A DNA stretch of 64,000 nt from Pseudomonas weihenstephanensis. GTDB lineage: Bacteria; Pseudomonadota; Gammaproteobacteria; Pseudomonadales; Pseudomonadaceae. The translations under genes and the position numbers were made by a program. Shown one piece after another: positions 43,494 to 52,279 of this stretch. The stretch lies in contig NZ_JYLF01000008.1 in NCBI RefSeq assembly GCF_001043055.1, positions 157,650-221,649 of the forward strand. Reading direction: 5' to 3'. Positions within the stretch are counted from its first letter, which is position 1. Each line of letters opens with the position of its first letter. The notes under the pieces are model-generated. The model was not told where the DNA came from and did not search any database. It worked only from the letters and a program-made list of their open reading frames with translations.

Positions 43494-43526
43494 GGCCATT
43501 ACCTTCATGGGGATCCGGTAATGGCC
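43494..43526 (-). terminator. Rho-independent terminator upstream of the ureD remnant (minus strand)
   Basis: GGCCATTACC / GGTAATGGCC, 10-bp perfect stem with a 13-nt loop, followed on the minus strand by TTTTTTATT. It belonged to a gene now lost, or it isolates the decayed cluster from upstream transcription. Confidence 0.85.
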
Positions 43527-43765
43527 AAAAATCTCAACCAAAGAGAGCGTCAGGACTGACCTGACGGAGGCGAATGTATCAATCAGCCACTTAGTTAGCT
43601 AGCTAAGCAGGTGTGAAACAGTTTTACCCTGTGCGCAACAATGGTGCGTTTTTGATTCTCTGTTTTGAAAGCGCCTGCTTCGCTGAGCCGGGTATCGAAA
43701 GACTCAGGTCTGTTCAAGACCTTTGAACTGTTCACCTGAAGGGTTAAACGCTACCCTTCAGCCCC

Positions 43766-44674
43766 ATGCATATACCTGACATGAATCTATTGGTTGCCCT
43801 CAACGTCCTGCTCGAAGAAGGCTCGGTGGTGGGCGCTGCCCGGCGCATGAACCTCAGCGCACCGGCCATGAGCCGTACGTTGACGCGTATCCGCGAAGCG
43901 CTCAATGACCCGATTCTGGTGCGCTCCGGTCGCGGGCTGGTGCCCACGCCGCGCGCCCTTGAGTTGCGTGAGCAAGTGCGCGGGGTGGTGGAGCTGGCGC
44001 ACGGCGTTTTTACCCAAAGTCAGGACAGTGATCTGCGCCTACTGGACCGTACGTTCAGCATTCGCGCCAATGATGTGTTTTTCGGCGTTTACGGCGGAGC
44101 CTTGCGCCAGCAAATGGCGCTGGAGATGCCCAATGCCGCCCTGCGCGTGGTGCCCGAAGGCTTTACGGATGATGAGGCGCTGAACGAGGGGCGTATTGAT
44201 CTGGCGATCAGTGCCACCCATCACTTCAGTGCCGATATCAAGGTGCAGCAGCTGTTTAGTTGCCCCTTTGTAGGGCTTGCCCGTGAAGGGCATCCGATTT
44301 TTGAGCAGGCCATGACCCCGCAACGGTTCGCGGGCTTCGACCACATCAGCGTGTCGCGCCGGGGTCGTGCCCGTGGGCCGATTGATGCGGTGCTGGCTGA
44401 ACTGAACCTGGAGCGCCGGGTGCTCTTCACCACGCCCACGTTCTACTCGGCGATTTTTGCGTTGGCCGACTCGGACCTGATTTTGCCGTTGATGCCGCAA
44501 CTGTTGCTCAGGACCCTTGAACCGTTGGGTTTGAAGCTCAAGGCATTCGAACTGCCAATTGCGTTGCAACCGGTTGAAATCTGCCAGGCTTGGCACCCAC
44601 GCCTCGATAACGACCATGCGCATCGCTGGTTGCGACGCACCTTAAAAAACCTCTGCGATCACGCGTCGGTTTAA
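43766..44674 (+). CDS. LysR-family transcriptional regulator
   Basis: 302 aa. The N-terminal winged helix-turn-helix is MNLLVALNVLLEEGSVVGAA then RRMNLSAPAMSRTLTRIRE, with a LysR substrate-binding domain behind. It is transcribed in the same direction as the efflux-pump genes 162 bp downstream and may control them, as such regulators often sit beside their targets. The effector is unknown. Confidence 0.92.
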   Translation: MHIPDMNLLVALNVLLEEGSVVGAARRMNLSAPAMSRTLTRIREALNDPILVRSGRGLVPTPRALELREQVRGVVELAHGVFTQSQDSDLRLLDRTFSIRANDVFFGVYGGALRQQMALEMPNAALRVVPEGFTDDEALNEGRIDLAISATHHFSADIKVQQLFSCPFVGLAREGHPIFEQAMTPQRFAGFDHISVSRRGRARGPIDAVLAELNLERRVLFTTPTFYSAIFALADSDLILPLMPQLLLRTLEPLGLKLKAFELPIALQPVEICQAWHPRLDNDHAHRWLRRTLKNLCDHASV

Positions 44675-44836
44675 GGGTCGCCAGTCGATTGCGTTTGGTG
44701 CAATCCACAGTTGTCGATATATCAATTTTTATAGCTATCAGCGCTGATTAAACTTTTCGTCATCTTGTAAGGCGACGGAGTCAGCGATGTGTGGGCGTTA
44801 TAGCTGTGGGCGTGATCTCGCGCCGAGAGTGGGGCT

Positions 44837-46372
44837 GTGACTGCGTTGACGGTCGGTGCGCAGGCGATCACCACGCCCGCACCGGCGCCCGCTGGCAGTG
44901 CAGCCTTTGGGTTGCGGATTTTTACCGGGCTGGTAGGCGTGTTGCTGGCGGTGCTGGTCTCAGGCTTTAACGAGAATGTGACCAAGGTCGCGATGCCGGA
45001 CATTCGTGGTGCGATGGGCATCGGCTATGACGAAAGTACGTGGCTGCTGGCGGTGTATTCAGCCACCTCGATCAGTGCGATGGCTTTTGCGCCGTGGTGC
45101 GCGGCGACATTTTCACTGCGCCGTTTCACCCTCTGCGCCATCGGTGCATTTTTATTGCTGGGTCTGTTGTGCCCGTTCGCCCCCAATGTCGATGTATTGA
45201 TGCTGCTGCGCACCTTGCAAGGCTTTGCCGGGGGCGCACTGCCGCCGATGTTGATGTCCGTGGCATTGCGTTTTTTGCCCCCGGGAATTCGGCTTTATGG
45301 GCTGGGCAGTTACGCACTGACCGCCACCTTTGGCCCCAGCTTCGGCACGCCGCTGTCGGCGTGGTGGGTGGAATATGCCGGATGGCAGTGGGCGTTCTGG
45401 CAAATTATTCCGCTGAGTCTTTTGGCGATGGGGTGCGTGGCCTGGGGCCTGCCGCAAGACCCGTTGCGTCTGGAACGTTTCAAGCAGTTTGACTGGCGCG
45501 GGCTGTTGCTGGGGTTGCCGGGGCTGATCATGTTGGTTCTGGGGCTGGAGCTGGGTCAGCGCCTGAACTGGTTTGAGTCGTCCATGATCCGCATTTTTAT
45601 CGTCGCAGGCCTGGCGCTGCTGGTGCTGTTTTTTATCAACGAGTGGTCGCATCCGCTGCCGTTCTTCAAATTGCAATTGCTCAAGAATCGCAACCTGACA
45701 CATGCCCTGATCACGTTGGGCGGGGTGCTGTTTGTGTTGCTGGCGCTGATCAAGATTCCCTCGGCTTATCTGGCGCAAATCCAGGGTTATCGGCCACTGC
45801 AAACCGCTCCGATGATGCTGTTGGTGGCCTTGCCGCAGTTGATCGCGCTGCCTTTGGTCGTCGCCTTGTGCAACCTGCGGCGGGTCGATTGCCGCTGGGT
45901 GTTGGCGGTTGGGCTGGCGTTGCTGGCGCTGGCGTGTGGCTTGGGTTCGCAGGTGACGTCGGTCTGGAGCCGGGAAAACTTTTATGTGCTGCAAGCGATT
46001 CAAATCATCGCTCAACCCATGGCCGTGATTCCGTTGCTGATGTTGGCCACGGGCAGCTTGCACCCCGCTGAGGGCCCCTTTGCCTCGGCCTGGTTCAACA
46101 CAGTCAAAGGCTTTTCGGCGATGGCGGCGGGCAGCGTGCTGCAAGTGGTGACGCTAAATCGCGAGCATTTTCATTCGACGATGCTGGTGGATCGTGCGGG
46201 TAACTCACCGCTGGTGAGTGGCGATGCGGATTTGGCGCACCGCATCCACCAACAGGCGATGGTGCTGACCTCCTCGGACTTGTACCTGTGCATGGCCGTT
46301 TTGGCCGTGCTGTTGATCGTATTAATCCCTTTTGGCCCGACGCGGATTTACCCGCCACGGGCGCCGAGCTGA
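44837..46372 (+). CDS. MFS multidrug efflux protein, DHA2 (EmrB) type
   Basis: 511-aa inner-membrane transporter with about 14 hydrophobic segments, expected for DHA2. It starts with GTG at 44837. Family marks: ALPPMLMSVALRFLPPGIR and, near the N-end, FNENVTKVAMPDIRGAMGIG. With the following HlyD-type and OprM-type genes it forms a tripartite pump that carries drugs or metabolites across both membranes. Confidence 0.93.
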   Translation: MTALTVGAQAITTPAPAPAGSAAFGLRIFTGLVGVLLAVLVSGFNENVTKVAMPDIRGAMGIGYDESTWLLAVYSATSISAMAFAPWCAATFSLRRFTLCAIGAFLLLGLLCPFAPNVDVLMLLRTLQGFAGGALPPMLMSVALRFLPPGIRLYGLGSYALTATFGPSFGTPLSAWWVEYAGWQWAFWQIIPLSLLAMGCVAWGLPQDPLRLERFKQFDWRGLLLGLPGLIMLVLGLELGQRLNWFESSMIRIFIVAGLALLVLFFINEWSHPLPFFKLQLLKNRNLTHALITLGGVLFVLLALIKIPSAYLAQIQGYRPLQTAPMMLLVALPQLIALPLVVALCNLRRVDCRWVLAVGLALLALACGLGSQVTSVWSRENFYVLQAIQIIAQPMAVIPLLMLATGSLHPAEGPFASAWFNTVKGFSAMAAGSVLQVVTLNREHFHSTMLVDRAGNSPLVSGDADLAHRIHQQAMVLTSSDLYLCMAVLAVLLIVLIPFGPTRIYPPRAPS

Positions 46373-46392
46373 ATCTGTAGTGGAGCAATGAC

Positions 46393-47457
46393 ATGAGTAC
46401 AACGCACGGGCGCAAGCCCTGGCTGATGGCCGCACTGGGCCTGTTGAGCGTTCTGGTGCTGTATGGACTGTGGCGGCTGGTGTTCGCGGCCTCGCCGGTG
46501 CAAAGCACCAATGACGCCTTTGTGAGCGCGGACTTCACCTTGGTCGCGCCCAAAGTGGCAGGTTTCATTGACGAGGTGCTGGTGCAGGACAACCAGGCGG
46601 TCAAGGCGGGCCAGTTACTGGCCCGTATCGACCCCCAGGACTATGAAACGCAAGTACAAGCAGCCACGGCCGGCGTGGCCACGGCGCAGGCGCAGCAGGC
46701 CAATGCATTGGCCATGATGGAACGCCAGCGTTCCCTGATCGAGCAGGCCAATGCCACGGTGGACGCCGACCTTGCGCAGGTGGAGTTCGCCGCCCATGAG
46801 TTACAGCGCTATGAGCACCTGGCCGGGCAGGGCGCGGGTACGTTGCAAAACTCGCAGCAGGCCAAAAACCGCTCGCAAACCGCTCGCGCCTTGCTGGCTC
46901 AGCACAAGGCCGCGCTGGAAGCTGCGCGTCAGCAAACCCGTGTGCTGGTGGCGCAGCACACGGCCGCTCAAGCGTCGGTGCAGCACGCCCAGGCCTTGTT
47001 GGCCCGCGCCGAGCTGGATTTGTCGCACACCCGGTTGCTGGCGCCGTTTGACGGCATCGTCGGGCGCCGTAGCCTGCGGCTGGGGGCCTATGTCAAACCC
47101 GGCGACACACTGATGGCGGTGGTGCCGTTGGCGCAGGCTTATGTAGTGGCCAACTTCCTCGAGCATCAATTGACCCATATGCGCCCCGGTCAGCGGGTCA
47201 CGATCAAGGTTGACACCTTCCCTGGCGAAACCCTGCACGGCACCGTGGACAGCATTGCGCCTGCCACGGGCGTGACGTTCGCCGCCATCGCGCCGGACAA
47301 CGCCACCGGTAACTTCACCAAAGTGGCTCAGCGGGTGCCGGTCAAGATCAGTCTGGATCACGACCAGCCCCTGGCCTATCAACTGCGCTTGGGCATGTCG
47401 GTGGACGCGGCTATCGATACGGCGTCGGACCAGCCGCAACAGGTGAGTGCGCGATGA
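46393..47457 (+). CDS. HlyD/EmrA-type membrane fusion protein
   Basis: 354 aa with one N-terminal membrane anchor (PWLMAALGLLSVLVLYGLWR). Then comes a lipoyl-like half (STNDAFVSADFTLVAPKVAG), a long alanine/glutamine-rich coiled coil (about residues 85-205) and the returning half (ELDLSHTRLLAPFDGIVGRR). It bridges the MFS pump and the outer-membrane channel in the periplasm. It lies 20 bp behind the pump and overlaps the next gene by 4 bp. Confidence 0.94.
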   Translation: MSTTHGRKPWLMAALGLLSVLVLYGLWRLVFAASPVQSTNDAFVSADFTLVAPKVAGFIDEVLVQDNQAVKAGQLLARIDPQDYETQVQAATAGVATAQAQQANALAMMERQRSLIEQANATVDADLAQVEFAAHELQRYEHLAGQGAGTLQNSQQAKNRSQTARALLAQHKAALEAARQQTRVLVAQHTAAQASVQHAQALLARAELDLSHTRLLAPFDGIVGRRSLRLGAYVKPGDTLMAVVPLAQAYVVANFLEHQLTHMRPGQRVTIKVDTFPGETLHGTVDSIAPATGVTFAAIAPDNATGNFTKVAQRVPVKISLDHDQPLAYQLRLGMSVDAAIDTASDQPQQVSAR

Positions 47458-48905
47458 AACACACTGCATGGGCCTGCGCAGTGGTCGGTTACTGCGCGTT
47501 AAACCTGAGTGGATGCGTGCTGGGGCCGGACTTTAAAACCCCGAATTCACCTCTTGCCCCGCACTGGGCAGCCACCCCGAGTGAACCCGGCCACAGCGCA
47601 GCGGTGGAAACGCCGGTCGATACACAGTGGTGGCAGCGCTTTGGTGATGCGCAGCTCTCGGCTCTGGTTGCCGAGGCGCAACGTAATAACTTCGACCTGC
47701 AACGGGCGGCCAGCCGACTGGAGCAAAGCCTGGCACTGCGGCGTCAGATCACCGCCGACACGTTGCCCGCTGTCGACGCAGGGCTGGACTACAGTCGCAG
47801 CCGCAACAGCCAGCACGGTTTGAATGACCCCTCGGGACGCAGCGGCAAGCAGGCCTTCAACCTGTGGAAGGGCGGGCTGGGTTTCAGTTGGGAAGCTGAC
47901 CTGTGGGGCCGGGTAAAACGTTCGGTGGAGGCCGCCGATGCGTCGGTACGCATGGCCGAGGAAGATCGACACGGCGTGCAGCTGTTGGTCATTCAACAGA
48001 CGGCACAGCATTACATCCAATTGCGCGGCACCCAGCAGGCGCTGGCGGTGGTGGAGCAGAACCTGACCATTGCCCGGCGCACGCTGGCGTTGACGCAATT
48101 GCAAGTGCAGGAAGGTGTGGCCACGGACCTGCAAGTGTCTGAAGCGGCCGCGCAAGTCGCGGAAATGCAGGCGCGGCTGGCGCCCTTGCAGCAAAGCAGT
48201 TCGCAATTGATCAATGCCCTGAGCCTGTTGCTGGGCAGGGAACCGCGTGCCTTGCAGGCGCAATTGGCGACACCGGCGCAGGTGCCGTCTTATCAAGCGC
48301 CAGTGCCCATCGGGTTACCCAGCGAACTGGCGCAGCGGCGCCCGGACATACGCCGTGCCGAGGCACAACTGCACGCAGCGACCGCTGCCATCGGCGTGGC
48401 CAAGGCGGACTTTTATCCGCGCATCACGTTGTCTGGCAGCCTCGGGTTGCAGGCCATGCAGCTGTCGGACCTGGGCAGTTGGGGGGCGCGCAGCTTTGCG
48501 TTTGGGCCTGGCCTGAGCGTGCCGCTCTTTGAAGGCGGACGCTTAAAGGGCGCTTTGCAGTTGCAAGAAGGGCGACAACAGGAAGCGGGCATCGGCTATC
48601 AGCAAACCGTGCTGCGGGCCTGGCACGAAGTGGACGATGCGCTGGTGGCGTATCAGGCCAGCCAGCGGCGCCGTGACAGCCTTGCGCAAGCGGTGCGCCA
48701 CAGCCAGCGCGCGCTCGACAGCGTGCACCAGCAATACGCGCAGGGCACCGTGGATTTCCTGAACGTCATGACGGTGCAAAACGCACTGCTGGCCAACGAA
48801 GCTGCGTGGGTTGACAGCACGGTAGCGGTGTCGTTGTCGTTGGTTGACGTGTATGCCGCGCTGGGTGGCGGCTGGGAGGATGGATCGGTCAATGCACGGC
48901 GCTGA
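47454..48905 (+). CDS. OprM/NodT-type outer-membrane efflux lipoprotein
   Basis: 483 aa; lipobox ALNLSGC near residue 21, then VLGPDFKTPNSPL, the usual N-end of this family. Two outer-membrane-efflux repeats with the pattern LVAEAQRNNFDLQRAASRLE and PSELAQRRPDIRRAEAQLHA. It makes the trimeric exit duct of the tripartite pump. The start overlaps the previous stop (ATGA). Confidence 0.94.
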   Translation: MKHTAWACAVVGYCALNLSGCVLGPDFKTPNSPLAPHWAATPSEPGHSAAVETPVDTQWWQRFGDAQLSALVAEAQRNNFDLQRAASRLEQSLALRRQITADTLPAVDAGLDYSRSRNSQHGLNDPSGRSGKQAFNLWKGGLGFSWEADLWGRVKRSVEAADASVRMAEEDRHGVQLLVIQQTAQHYIQLRGTQQALAVVEQNLTIARRTLALTQLQVQEGVATDLQVSEAAAQVAEMQARLAPLQQSSSQLINALSLLLGREPRALQAQLATPAQVPSYQAPVPIGLPSELAQRRPDIRRAEAQLHAATAAIGVAKADFYPRITLSGSLGLQAMQLSDLGSWGARSFAFGPGLSVPLFEGGRLKGALQLQEGRQQEAGIGYQQTVLRAWHEVDDALVAYQASQRRRDSLAQAVRHSQRALDSVHQQYAQGTVDFLNVMTVQNALLANEAAWVDSTVAVSLSLVDVYAALGGGWEDGSVNARR

Positions 48906-49024
48906 TGCAGCAAGCAACTGCATCACAAGTTGAGGGACTGAAGCGCGGGTGCGCAGATTTGCTATGCTCGCGCCCCTGATCGCCGCGTCTGCTGAGGCGT
49001 GTCCTTTGAATATTGAGCGTATTT

Positions 49025-50344
49025 ATGCCTGCTGATACTCAACCCTGCGGGGTGCGCTTTTCCCGTTCTGACTACCGAACCTTGGGATTGGCGGCTTTGG
49101 GCGGGGCGCTGGAAATCTACGATTTCATCATTTTCGTGTTTTTCGCCCTGACCCTCAGTCAGTTGTTTTTCCCGCCGGACATGCCTGAGTGGCTGCGCTT
49201 GTTGCAGAGCTTTGGCATCTTCGTCACCGGCTATCTGGCGCGGCCGCTGGGCGGGATCCTGATGGCGCACTTTGCTGACCATTTGGGCCGCAAGCGGGTC
49301 TTCAGCCTGAGTATTTTAATGATGGCGCTCCCGTGTCTGCTGATCGGGATCATGCCCACCTACGAAGACATCGGCTACTTCGCGCCCTTGATTCTATTGG
49401 CCTTGCGCATCCTGCAAGGTGCAGCGGTCGGTGGCGAGGTGCCCAGCGCCTGGGTGTTTGTGGCCGAGCACGCACCGGCGGGGCGTCGCGGGTATGCACT
49501 GGGCTTTTTGCAGGCCGGATTGACCTTTGGTTACTTGCTGGGTGCGTTGACTGCCACGGTGTTGGCGCAGTTGTTTACCCCGGCGCAAATCCTCGATTAC
49601 GCATGGCGTTATCCGTTTTTGCTGGGCGGCGTGTTTGGCGTGATAGGTGTATGGCTGCGCCGCTGGCTGAGCGAAACCCCTGTGTTTTTAGCGTTGCGCG
49701 AGCGCACAGAGGGCCGGGCCGAGTTCCCGTTGCGTACCGTGCTGCGCGATCATCGCAGTGCTTTGCTGCCGGCCGCGTTGCTGACCTGTGTGTTGACCAG
49801 TGCCGTGGTGGTGTTTGTGGTGATTACTCCCACCGTGATGCAGCAGCGGTTCGGGATGGACGCCAGCCACACGTTCGCCCTGAGCAGCCTGGGTATTGTG
49901 TTCTTGAACCTGGGCTGCGTGTTGGCCGGGCTGATCGTCGACCGCATAGGCGTGTGGCGCAGTATTGTGCTGTACAGCCTGCTGCTGCCGCTGGGCATTG
50001 GCCTGCTTTACGCCAGCCTGGTCGGGCAGTGGGCGCTGCCGGGGCTGGCGTACGCTTTTGCCGGCTTAACCTGTGGCATTGTCGGTGTGGTGCCGTCGGT
50101 GATGGTCGGGCTGTTTCCGGCGCCAATCCGGGTTTCGGGGATTTCCTTCACCTACAACATCGCTTATGCGCTGTGGGCCAGCACCACACCGCTGTTGCTG
50201 ATCGCGCTGATGCCATGGAGCCCGTGGGTGTGTGTGGTGTTTTGTGCGTTGATGGGCATGGTCGGGCTGCTCACCGCCCGCCGGTTCGGCTTTGCGCGGG
50301 GCAATCATGTCGAGCAGCGCCTGGTGGCCAAGGTGGACCTGTAG
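49025..50344 (+). CDS. MHS-family MFS transporter
   Basis: 439-aa metabolite:proton symporter of the MFS, with about 12 hydrophobic segments. Family marks: GALEIYDFIIFVFFAL near the N-end, RPLGGILMAHFADHLGRKRV in loop 2-3, and LQGAAVGGEVPSAWVFVAEH. The ATG at 49025 is used; a TTG four codons earlier is possible. Relatives carry organic acids or osmolytes; the substrate is unknown. Monocistronic by position. Confidence 0.9.
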   Translation: MPADTQPCGVRFSRSDYRTLGLAALGGALEIYDFIIFVFFALTLSQLFFPPDMPEWLRLLQSFGIFVTGYLARPLGGILMAHFADHLGRKRVFSLSILMMALPCLLIGIMPTYEDIGYFAPLILLALRILQGAAVGGEVPSAWVFVAEHAPAGRRGYALGFLQAGLTFGYLLGALTATVLAQLFTPAQILDYAWRYPFLLGGVFGVIGVWLRRWLSETPVFLALRERTEGRAEFPLRTVLRDHRSALLPAALLTCVLTSAVVVFVVITPTVMQQRFGMDASHTFALSSLGIVFLNLGCVLAGLIVDRIGVWRSIVLYSLLLPLGIGLLYASLVGQWALPGLAYAFAGLTCGIVGVVPSVMVGLFPAPIRVSGISFTYNIAYALWASTTPLLLIALMPWSPWVCVVFCALMGMVGLLTARRFGFARGNHVEQRLVAKVDL

Positions 50345-50531
50345 TGCAGGTTTACGCTTAGAGAAAACCTTAGCGCTCAGGCCCGCCGAGCGCTGTCATA
50401 CCGATCAGTGCGGCGATCCGCATGAACTTGGTTCAACGCACTGATGCGTTGCAAGGAGATTTCACGATGGTGTGCAACCTCACCCACTTTAGGTGCCAAT
50501 TGACAGCATGCGACAACGGTGTGGGGGGGGG

Positions 50532-51965
50532 TCATTGCAATTGCTCCTCAAGCAGGCGGTCGCTGTGGTCGATGAAGGGTGTTTCCAGTGTTGAGTCCAG
50601 CGTGCGGGTCATGATCCAGTAGACCGTGCTGGCGACCAGTAAGCCGATGAAAAAAGCCACGTCAGCCCCACCCAGCGCCTGAACAGCAGGCCCTTGGTAA
50701 AACTCGAGTGACATGAAGGGAACCATTGCGATCAGTGCCGTGCAGTAGGCCACCAAGCCGGCTTTATTCCACAGGCCGTAGATACCCGACGGATTGAATA
50801 TTTCACTGATGGCGTATCGGCCTTTGCGCACACCATAAAAATCGACCAAGTTAACGGCTGTCCAAGGCACGAGCAAATACAGCATCAGCAATACGAAGGT
50901 GTTGAAGCTACTCAGGTAACTCGACGGAATCGACAGGGTTATCAGAAACACCGCAGTAGAAATGATCAGAATGCCTGCGACGCGCACTTTGAGGCTCGGC
51001 GTGACCTTACGAAATCCGTCGATGGCACTGAGGCTGGTGAGCATTGCGCCATAACAGTTGATAGCCATAATGCCGATCAGTGACGGTACTGCTATCAGGA
51101 CCGTCAAGGTGCCAAAGCCGGGGTAGAAGTGGTTGCCGACTTCGCGCACGCTGCCAATGGCATCCGGGACCGGCAGGGCAGAGGCGAGAAATGCGCCCAG
51201 CGCCATCAGCCATAGTGCAGAGCCTGCGGCACCCAGATAGGTCCAGAACACCACCTTGCCCGTCGGGGTGTCATGGGGCAGATAGCGCGAGTAATCGGAC
51301 ACATACACGGCATAACTGATTTGGTAACCGGCTGCGGCAGAGAGCTGGATCAGAAATGCGCTCCATGAAAAATGGGCGTTTGCCAAGGCTGCATCCATTT
51401 GCAATGTCATCAATGCACTGACAGTCAGCACCCCGAACACTGAAATCATCACGTATGTCAGCCAGCGTTGCACAGTGTGCAGAAGATCATGCCCGATGAT
51501 CGCCAGCAGTACGGCGACGAGAATCAGTAACAGATACCAAGGGGCGCGCAGGCCGGGCAGTACGGTATTGATGGCATCGGTGGCTAGGATAACGTTGAAC
51601 ACATTGAAGCCAATGTAGACACATACAACCGCTGCGAAGGGGACGATAGCGCCACGCAGACCGAATTGCGCTCGCGACTGGATCATTTGTGGCAGGCCCA
51701 TGCGTGGCCCCTGATTGGCATGGAAGGCCATGAAAAAGGTCCCGAAACAGACACCTAATACAATGGCCAGTATTGAATAAAGTGTGCCCATGCCCAACGC
51801 AGGTCCGGTGAAGCCGGTGACCATAGTGGTCAACACGAAGTTACCTGTGAACCAAAATGGCGCTTGATGCCACACCTTGCCGTGGCGCTCGTTGCGCGGC
51901 ACATAATCAATGGAGCGAACTTCAATTTTTGGGCGCGCAGGGGTAACTTGGTTGTCAATGCTCAT
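50532..51965 (-). CDS. NCS1-family permease (purine/cytosine type)
   Basis: 477 aa, about 12 hydrophobic segments. Near the N-end FWFTGNFVLTTMVTGFTG and GPRMGLPQMIQSRAQFGLRG are NCS1-type blocks; the later SDYSRYLPHD is another. It would import a nucleobase, hydantoin or related compound with a cation. It is divergent from the flavin amine/amino-acid oxidase-like gene across a 314-bp shared region, so the two may be regulated together and act on a related substrate. Confidence 0.9.
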   Translation of the reverse strand: MSIDNQVTPARPKIEVRSIDYVPRNERHGKVWHQAPFWFTGNFVLTTMVTGFTGPALGMGTLYSILAIVLGVCFGTFFMAFHANQGPRMGLPQMIQSRAQFGLRGAIVPFAAVVCVYIGFNVFNVILATDAINTVLPGLRAPWYLLLILVAVLLAIIGHDLLHTVQRWLTYVMISVFGVLTVSALMTLQMDAALANAHFSWSAFLIQLSAAAGYQISYAVYVSDYSRYLPHDTPTGKVVFWTYLGAAGSALWLMALGAFLASALPVPDAIGSVREVGNHFYPGFGTLTVLIAVPSLIGIMAINCYGAMLTSLSAIDGFRKVTPSLKVRVAGILIISTAVFLITLSIPSSYLSSFNTFVLLMLYLLVPWTAVNLVDFYGVRKGRYAISEIFNPSGIYGLWNKAGLVAYCTALIAMVPFMSLEFYQGPAVQALGGADVAFFIGLLVASTVYWIMTRTLDSTLETPFIDHSDRLLEEQLQ

Positions 51966-52279
51966 TGAACATCCTCATCTTTTCTTATAGGTCTGTTTGC
52001 CGCTTGCACACAGCCGGTGTCGTTGACGCCGTGTGAGGTCGGGCAAGTGTTATTCATGGGGGCAACATATAAGAATAAAATATGAAAAATAATGACTTCA
52101 CGTATTTCTGAGCGTTCTAGCTCGCCTGTCTATGGTTACTGATCTCCGCTGGTCGGCATGTAGGGTTTTTCTATTTGTTATGTAGGATAGGTTGAGCTTG
52201 ACTGGTTTCAGGTGGCTGTTTGGGCTGCTCGCATAGTGTTTATGCCAACGGAATGTCATGAAATGTATGGAGTGCAGTT
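51966..52279. promoter_or_regulatory. 314-bp shared region of divergent permease and flavoenzyme genes
   Basis: No gene. It is AT-rich around 52065-52105 (ATAAGAATAAAATATGAAAA), suitable for promoters. GGAG lies ahead of the flavoenzyme start at 52280. No clear operator was identified. Confidence 0.4.

Noticed and set aside
45152..46144. 330-codon Gln/Arg-rich minus-strand frame opposite the EmrB-type pump
   Set aside because: Composition is that of an antisense of a hydrophobic gene; no recognisable domain.
52200..52240. Sigma-54 promoter (TGGC...TGC) ahead of the flavoenzyme gene
   Set aside because: The spacing between the GG and GC elements is off by one base, so it does not meet the consensus.
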